This document shows positions 6,149 through 10,198 of a stretch of DNA of 10,198 nt, in pieces (positions within the stretch are counted from its first letter, which is position 1; each line of letters begins with the position of its first letter). Position numbers and translations under genes: made by a program. The stretch is from assembly GCF_938045535.1 (NCBI RefSeq), contig NZ_CALIMQ010000091.1, positions 1-10,198 of the forward strand. The letters run 5' to 3'. The notes under the pieces are model-generated. The model saw only the letters and a list, made by a program, of their open reading frames with translations. It had not been told where the DNA came from and searched no databases. Source of the stretch: an uncultured Campylobacter sp. GTDB taxonomy: Bacteria; Campylobacterota; Campylobacteria; Campylobacterales; Campylobacteraceae.

Positions 6149-8475
6149 CGTAGCCCAAGCCCCAGCTCGCTGCTAAGAGCGGCTAAAATTTTATCGGTAA
6201 AGCCCGCGACTTCCTCGTCGCAGAGCGTTTTTTGAAGGTCTTGAAATACAAGTCTGATCGTCAGGCTCTTTGAATCGCCCAAGCTTTCGTCGCCGTAAAG
6301 ATCGCTCGGGATAAATTCCTTTAGCGCCTCGATTTTAAGGGCGTCTATGCACTGCTTGATCTGCTCGAAGCGCATTCCGCTCGGCACCAAAATACTTAGA
6401 TCGCGCGATACGCTAGGGAATTTCGAATAAACGTCCGCTACGATATTTTTAAATTTAAGCTTGGAAAAATCGATCTCGCACAGATAGCTTTTATCCAGAT
6501 CGCGCCCTGCTTCTACGGCGTAATCCACGCGCCCGATAAAACCTACTATTTCGCCGCCCTGCTCAATCTGAGCTTGCTCGAATTCGCTTAAAAATTTCAA
6601 ATTTTCGCCGGGCAACCTGACCTTAAATTTACCGATGACGCTTTGGATTAAATTTGCAAAATACAAAAAATCGACTGCGGCAGGTTTTGCGCCGGCAGCG
6701 ATAGAGGGCTCCGCCTTTAGTCCGCTAGCTATAAAGCCCAGTCTTAGGCTCTGTTTGCCGTCCGCATCAAACACCTCTCCTAGCTCAAAAAGCTTGACGC
6801 TTCTGCGAGAATTCTTTAAATTTCGCTCAGCAGATTCCAGCAGATGATTAATCAGCGTCGGTCTTAGCGCGTCCAGCTCGCCGTTGATCGGATTTAAAAT
6901 TTTAACCTTGCACGGCTTAAAGCCTAAGTTTTCTAGCGCCTTGCCGTCGTCAAATACATAATGTACGCACTCGAAAAATCCTACTGCTGCCGCCTTGCTG
7001 CGAAGCTTGCGCCCGTTTTGTAAATTTACGTAGGTATCGTTTAGGCGGTTTTTCTCGTAGAAGCTTAGCGGCGCAGCGGCGATATTATCGATGCCCACGA
7101 TACGCACGATCTCCTCGCACACGTCGTGGGAATTTACGATATCGTGGCGGAAAGGCGGCACCTTAGCGGTAATGAGATCGGCTTCGACGCCCACATCGAA
7201 GCCCAGCCTTTTTAAAATTTTTACGATCTTGTCGCGTGGAATTTGCGCGCCGATCATTGAGTTTATCTCTTTTTCGCTAAAGCCCACGATAAGCGGCTCC
7301 AAAGCATTTGAAATCTTTTGTGTGCCCGCATATAGGCTAACGGCTTTATTTTTAAGTAGCAATCTAAATAGCAGATCGAGCCCTAGCCTAAGCTTTGGCT
7401 CGCTGCCTCTGCTTGAGCGATACACATGCTCGTCGCCTTTTAGGCTTTTGTTTTCGTTTACTGCTTTAGCAATGATTAGTGGCGCGGTGTAGTTTGCCTC
7501 TAATAGCACCACTTTGCTACTGCAACACGCCTTTAGCTCTGCGTCTTGGCAAATCCCTGCTACGCTAAGCAATCTCTTGCCCGCATAAACGCCGAACTCG
7601 CCGTTTGGCATAGGCTTTATGTCAAGCGCTACTTTGCCATCTGCGGAAGCGATCTTTTCAAAATCATAAGCACGCAGCAATACTCCGGTAGAATGAGTAG
7701 CGTAGTTGATGAAATTTTGCACCGCGCAGCTTTGCAAAATACCAACGCTTGCAAGACGCAAGGTCTGCTTTAAATTTAACTTCAGCTCGCCTTTGATCTC
7801 GTAAGCTCGAAAAGCAAATTTAGCGCTTACCTCATCGCTTGCACGCACGCTTAAAATTCTACCGATACCAGGCGCTCCGTCGGCATCTTCAAACTCGTGC
7901 TTTTCCTTTAACGGCAGATCAAGTGCCGCGCTTAGATCGCGCGCTATGCCTAAGATGCTAAGGCAGTCGCCACGGTTGGCGGTAAGCTCGATCTCGATAA
8001 GATCGTCGTTAAAAATTTCATACTCGCGCAGCTCCTTGCCGAGTACGAGCTCGCCGATGCTACTATCAAGCACCATAATGCCGTCATTCGTCTTAGCAAG
8101 CCCAAGCTCCGTTGCCGAGCAAATCATGCCAAAGCTCTCCACGCCGCGAAGTTTGGCAGGCTTTATCTCAAGTCCGCCAGGAAGCACGGCGCCGATGAGG
8201 CTAACCGCGACGTATTGCCCAGCCTCGACATTTTTCGCGCCACAGACGATCTGCAAGCTCTGCTTACCGACATCAACCTCGCAAACGTTTAGATGATCGG
8301 AATTTTCGTGACGACGCTTGCTTTTTACGAGTCCTACTACGACGCCTTTAGGAAGTGAAATTTTATCGTGAGCGTCAACCTCAAGACCGATGGAATTTAG
8401 CGTAGAAAGCAGTCTTTCGCTTGAAATTTCGCTTATGTCGATCCACTCTTGCAACCAATTTCTCGTTATTATCAT
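6145..8475 (-). CDS. pheT: Phenylalanine--tRNA ligase beta subunit
   Basis: Large subunit of the alpha2-beta2 synthetase that charges tRNA-Phe. Domains in order over 776 residues: an N-terminal segment starting MIITRNWLQEWIDIS, an EMAP-like tRNA-binding domain (about 43-147), the B3/B4 editing domain (about 210-370), the B5 domain (about 396-465), the catalytic-like core (about 480-660, with NPINGELDALRPTL) and the C-terminal FDX-ACB anticodon-binding domain (about 683-776, YSKFPSVSRDLSILV). Length is normal. In the editing domain, Arg268 (LLRAYD) stands where E. coli has histidine (MHAFD), and the later glycine-rich and HRYERG-type motifs are not recognisable, although Glu326 (LLEANYT) is kept. 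Hydrolysis of mischarged Tyr-tRNA may therefore be altered. The ATG overlaps the pheS stop by 4 bp, with GGAG 8 bases upstream (8484-8487) inside pheS. Confidence 0.97.
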   Translation of the reverse strand: MIITRNWLQEWIDISEISSERLLSTLNSIGLEVDAHDKISLPKGVVVGLVKSKRRHENSDHLNVCEVDVGKQSLQIVCGAKNVEAGQYVAVSLIGAVLPGGLEIKPAKLRGVESFGMICSATELGLAKTNDGIMVLDSSIGELVLGKELREYEIFNDDLIEIELTANRGDCLSILGIARDLSAALDLPLKEKHEFEDADGAPGIGRILSVRASDEVSAKFAFRAYEIKGELKLNLKQTLRLASVGILQSCAVQNFINYATHSTGVLLRAYDFEKIASADGKVALDIKPMPNGEFGVYAGKRLLSVAGICQDAELKACCSSKVVLLEANYTAPLIIAKAVNENKSLKGDEHVYRSSRGSEPKLRLGLDLLFRLLLKNKAVSLYAGTQKISNALEPLIVGFSEKEINSMIGAQIPRDKIVKILKRLGFDVGVEADLITAKVPPFRHDIVNSHDVCEEIVRIVGIDNIAAAPLSFYEKNRLNDTYVNLQNGRKLRSKAAAVGFFECVHYVFDDGKALENLGFKPCKVKILNPINGELDALRPTLINHLLESAERNLKNSRRSVKLFELGEVFDADGKQSLRLGFIASGLKAEPSIAAGAKPAAVDFLYFANLIQSVIGKFKVRLPGENLKFLSEFEQAQIEQGGEIVGFIGRVDYAVEAGRDLDKSYLCEIDFSKLKFKNIVADVYSKFPSVSRDLSILVPSGMRFEQIKQCIDALKIEALKEFIPSDLYGDESLGDSKSLTIRLVFQDLQKTLCDEEVAGFTDKILAALSSELGLGLR

Positions 8476-9467
8476 TTAAACTGCTCCAATAATCTAATAT
8501 CGCCTTCAAATAGCGAGCGCAGATCGGGTATGCCGTGCAGCAGCATCGCGAAACGCTCGACACCGAGCCCAAATGCGTATCCACTGACGTTTTTCCAGCC
8601 CACTGCTTTAAAGACGTTAGGATCGACCACGCCGCTGCCTAGCACCTCGAGCCAGCCCGTCTGCTTACAGACGCGGCATCCATGTCCGTGGCAGAAAATA
8701 CAGCTGATATCGACCTCCGTACTCGGCTCCGTAAACGGAAAGAAGCTCGGGCGGAAGCGGACTTGGACGCTACCGAACATATAGCGCAAAAATTCCTCTA
8801 AAACGTATTTTAAATTTGCGAAGCTCACGCGGTCTCCCTGCTCGACTACGAGACCCTCCACTTGATGAAACATCGGCGTGTGGGTTAGATCCATATCGCG
8901 GCGAAATACCGCGCCGGGGGCGATCATGCGCACCGGCGGAGCTTTAAATTTCTCCATCGTGCGGATCTGAACGCCGCTGGTGTGCGTGCGTAGCAGCCGC
9001 CCGTCGTCAAGATAAAACGTATCTTGCATATCGCGCGCCGGGTGGTATTTGGGTAAATTTAGCGCTTCAAAATTATGGAAGTCGTCCTCGATAAGCGGGC
9101 CACTTTCGACGCTGAAATTCTGCGCGATGAAGTAGTCTATGATCTTATCCATCGTCTCCATCACGGGATGCAGCGCTCCGCAGCTTACGTTTTCGTTAAA
9201 AAGCGTGACGTCGGTCGCTTCATTTTTCATCGCCTCTTTTTGCTCCGCCGCTTCCAAGCTCGCCCTTTTTGCAGCGATGAGCTCGCTGAAATAATCACGC
9301 TTTTCATTCGCGCTTACGGCAAGCTCTTTTTTCTGCTCGGGCGCTGCGGATTTGAGCTCAGAAAAAAGCGCCGTTATGATGCCTTTTTTGCCGAAAAGCT
9401 CCAAGCGCACGGCTTCCAGCTCGCTTAGGCTCGATGCGGCGTCGATTTTTGCTTTAATCTCTTGCAA
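8472..9467 (-). CDS. pheS: Phenylalanine--tRNA ligase alpha subunit
   Basis: Catalytic subunit of PheRS; it activates phenylalanine with ATP and loads it onto tRNA-Phe with PheT. The N-terminal part (about 1-85) is the coiled-coil tRNA-binding arm, followed by the class II synthetase core. Motif 2 is visible in FRRDMDLTHTPMFHQVEG (188-205) and motif 3 in GLGVERFAMLL (300-310). Ala298 in YAFG corresponds to the E. coli Ala294 position that sets phenylalanine specificity. An insertion with four cysteines (256, 259, 264, 267; CIFCHGHGCRVC) looks like a zinc knuckle that E. coli PheS lacks. The start is TTG: AAGGA lies 6 bases upstream, no in-frame ATG fits better, and the MQ.. N-terminus resembles the C. 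jejuni protein. It is the first gene of the operon, with a leader of only about 25 bases, which leaves no room for a phenylalanine attenuator. Confidence 0.97.
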   Translation of the reverse strand: MQEIKAKIDAASSLSELEAVRLELFGKKGIITALFSELKSAAPEQKKELAVSANEKRDYFSELIAAKRASLEAAEQKEAMKNEATDVTLFNENVSCGALHPVMETMDKIIDYFIAQNFSVESGPLIEDDFHNFEALNLPKYHPARDMQDTFYLDDGRLLRTHTSGVQIRTMEKFKAPPVRMIAPGAVFRRDMDLTHTPMFHQVEGLVVEQGDRVSFANLKYVLEEFLRYMFGSVQVRFRPSFFPFTEPSTEVDISCIFCHGHGCRVCKQTGWLEVLGSGVVDPNVFKAVGWKNVSGYAFGLGVERFAMLLHGIPDLRSLFEGDIRLLEQFK

Positions 9468-9473
9468 ATTCTA

Positions 9474-9478
9474 TCCTT
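9474..9478 (-). promoter_or_regulatory. Ribosome binding site that selects the TTG start of pheS
   Basis: AAGGA on the minus strand, 6 bases before the TTG at 9467-9465. No ATG in the pheS frame is available nearby upstream, and starting later would remove conserved N-terminal sequence. Confidence 0.7.
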
Positions 9479-9493
9479 GTGGTTAAATTAATG

Positions 9494-9515
9494 GCGCGAT
9501 TGTAGTTAAAATTTG
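9494..9515 (-). promoter_or_regulatory. Promoter of the pheS-pheT-aroA-ispH operon
   Basis: On the minus strand TTTTAAC precedes the -10 hexamer TACAAT (9504-9499), followed by CGCGCC and a likely start at A9492. There is no clear -35, as is usual in Campylobacter. The 22-base core differs from the rpsA promoter at only two positions by my count. The short distance to the TTG start gives a leader of about 25 bases. Confidence 0.6.
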
Positions 9516-9544
9516 ATAAAAGCTAGGTAAATTTGCGTGTTTGG

Positions 9545-9567
9545 ATTTTTTGGCTATAATCGCGGCT
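9545..9567 (+). promoter_or_regulatory. Promoter of the HIT-family gene
   Basis: A T run (9546-9551) precedes ggc and the perfect -10 hexamer TATAAT (9555-9560), followed by CGCGGC. A start near A9568 gives a leader of about 28 bases. The gene has a good ribosome binding site, aagga (9585-9589), 6 bases before its ATG. The promoter diverges from that of pheS; the two -10 elements are about 50 bp apart. Confidence 0.7.
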
Positions 9568-9595
9568 AAATTTCAACCTCATAAAAGGATCTAAA

Positions 9596-9952
9596 ATGAA
9601 CGTCTTCGAAAAGATCGTAAACGGCGAAATCCCGTGCAACAAAGTGCTAGAGAACGATGAATTTTTGGCCTTCCACGACATCAACCCTAAAGCGCCGATC
9701 CACATCCTGGCTATCCCTAAAAAATGCTACGAAAACTTCCAAGTAACGCCTCCTGAAGTGATGAGTAAAATGAGCGCTTTTATCCAAGAAGTAACTCGCA
9801 AAATGGGGCTTGATAAGAGCGGATACCGTCTTGTTTGCAACTGCGGCGAAAACGGAGGTCAAGAGGTGATGCATCTGCACTTTCATATCCTAGGCGGAAT
9901 GAAGCTACCGTGGGATCACGTAAGCGACCGAAATACCGAAGAGAATTTTTAA
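9596..9952 (+). CDS. hinT: HIT-family (histidine triad) nucleotide-binding protein
   Basis: Small cytosolic protein of the HINT branch of the HIT superfamily. HINT proteins hydrolyse nucleoside phosphoramidates such as AMP-lysine and act as homodimers. The 118-residue length is close to E. coli HinT (119). The start MNVFEKIVNGEIPCNKV matches the family opening, FHDINPKAPIHILAIPK (26-42) forms the nucleotide pocket, and GGQEVMHLHFHILGG (87-101) holds the triad His93, His95 and His97, with His97 as the expected nucleophile. The tail KLPWDHVS is short, as in HINT proteins. It is the only gene of the window on the plus strand and has its own promoter. A HIT gene next to pheS is also, as I recall, the arrangement in C. 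jejuni (Cj0898), so the physiological substrate may relate to aminoacyl adenylates, but that is speculation. Confidence 0.93.
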   Translation: MNVFEKIVNGEIPCNKVLENDEFLAFHDINPKAPIHILAIPKKCYENFQVTPPEVMSKMSAFIQEVTRKMGLDKSGYRLVCNCGENGGQEVMHLHFHILGGMKLPWDHVSDRNTEENF

Positions 9953-9979
9953 GGCTCGAACCAAATTCTATTAAAATCA

Positions 9980-10013
9980 AAATTCCGTGAAATTGTAAAA
10001 TTTTACGGAATTT
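9980..10013 (+). terminator. Terminator-like hairpin after the HIT gene
   Basis: aaattccgtgaaa (9980-9992) pairs with ttttacggaattt (10001-10013): 13 bp with one G-U pair and an 8-base loop, 27 bases after the stop codon. The T stretch directly after the stem is only the last bases of the stem itself; a better T run (ggaattt, later gaaattttt) comes further on. The right arm can also pair with aaattccg at 10036-10043, giving an alternative hairpin. Confidence 0.5.
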
Positions 10014-10198
10014 GCGAAATTCTTTGAAATTTTTAAAATTCCGCTTCATTTATAAGCACCGAGGTTTTAGTTTTAAAAATAATCAAAATAGTAAAACTAC
10101 AAGCTAAAATTTATCATCAGACGCTAAAAAGAAATATAAATTTATCACAGACGATCTCTTAGCAAATGCCATTCTTGAGCTGCAAAGCTTTAGCTCTT
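10014..10198. other. AT-rich intergenic end of the window
   Basis: I see no gene I can support. The stretch is AT-rich, with short AAATTT islands (10027, 10107, 10138). An open minus-strand frame of about 30 codons enters from the right edge and stops at 10104, but has no recognisable motif. It could be the tail of a neighbouring gene, or nothing. Confidence 0.5.

Noticed and set aside
9468..9500. Phenylalanine attenuator or T-box leader before pheS
   Set aside because: The predicted leader is only about 25 bases, with no leader peptide and no terminator/anti-terminator pair.
9780..10049. Minus-strand open frame of 89 codons over the end of the HIT gene
   Set aside because: It overlaps a clear HIT gene and the hairpin behind it, its start region is F/R/K-rich AT-biased sequence, and no motif is seen.
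10104..10196. Open minus-strand frame entering from the right edge
   Set aside because: About 30 codons only, with no recognisable sequence; open frames of this length arise by chance.

Overview
The window is a housekeeping block from an epsilonproteobacterium, most likely a Campylobacter species of the higher-GC group (C. gracilis/rectus/showae type). I base this on the proteins, which resemble Campylobacter orthologues that I know from memory, on the gene order, which recalls the Cj0891c-Cj0898 block of C. jejuni, on GC codon use higher than in C. jejuni, and on an extreme density of the word AAATTT. The species cannot be fixed by eye.

Layout, left to right. Positions 1-635 hold no gene that I can support: this is AAATTT-rich intergenic DNA with one degenerate 38-bp tandem repeat, ending in a terminator-like hairpin for the gene to its right. 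From 636 to 9467 six genes lie on the minus strand. In order of transcription they are pheS, pheT, aroA, ispH, rpsA and serA. The first four overlap (4, 4 and 11 bp) and form a compact operon from one promoter near 9500. A 112-bp gap before rpsA carries a second promoter, and a 54-bp gap with a 9-bp-stem hairpin separates rpsA from serA. A short divergent promoter region (9468-9595) separates pheS from a HIT-family gene on the plus strand (9596-9952), which is followed by a terminator-like hairpin and about 190 bp of AT-rich DNA without a convincing gene.

Functionally the block joins translation (both PheRS subunits and ribosomal protein S1) to precursor synthesis: EPSP synthase for chorismate and hence phenylalanine, IspH for isoprenoids, and phosphoglycerate dehydrogenase for serine. 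The HIT protein is a small nucleotide-phosphoramidase-type protein.

No mobile element, CRISPR array, RNA gene or defence system is visible, and I do not see a new multi-gene system. The points most worth a second look are: the large excess of AAATTT, which fits the RAATTY methylation/uptake motif of C. jejuni; three promoters that share a TAnAATCGCG core with a GC-rich discriminator; a PheT editing domain that seems to lack its usual histidine; class II-type motifs in EPSP synthase; two TTG starts with good ribosome binding sites; and the ispH-rpsA order, which matches the fused IspH-S1 proteins of some Clostridia.
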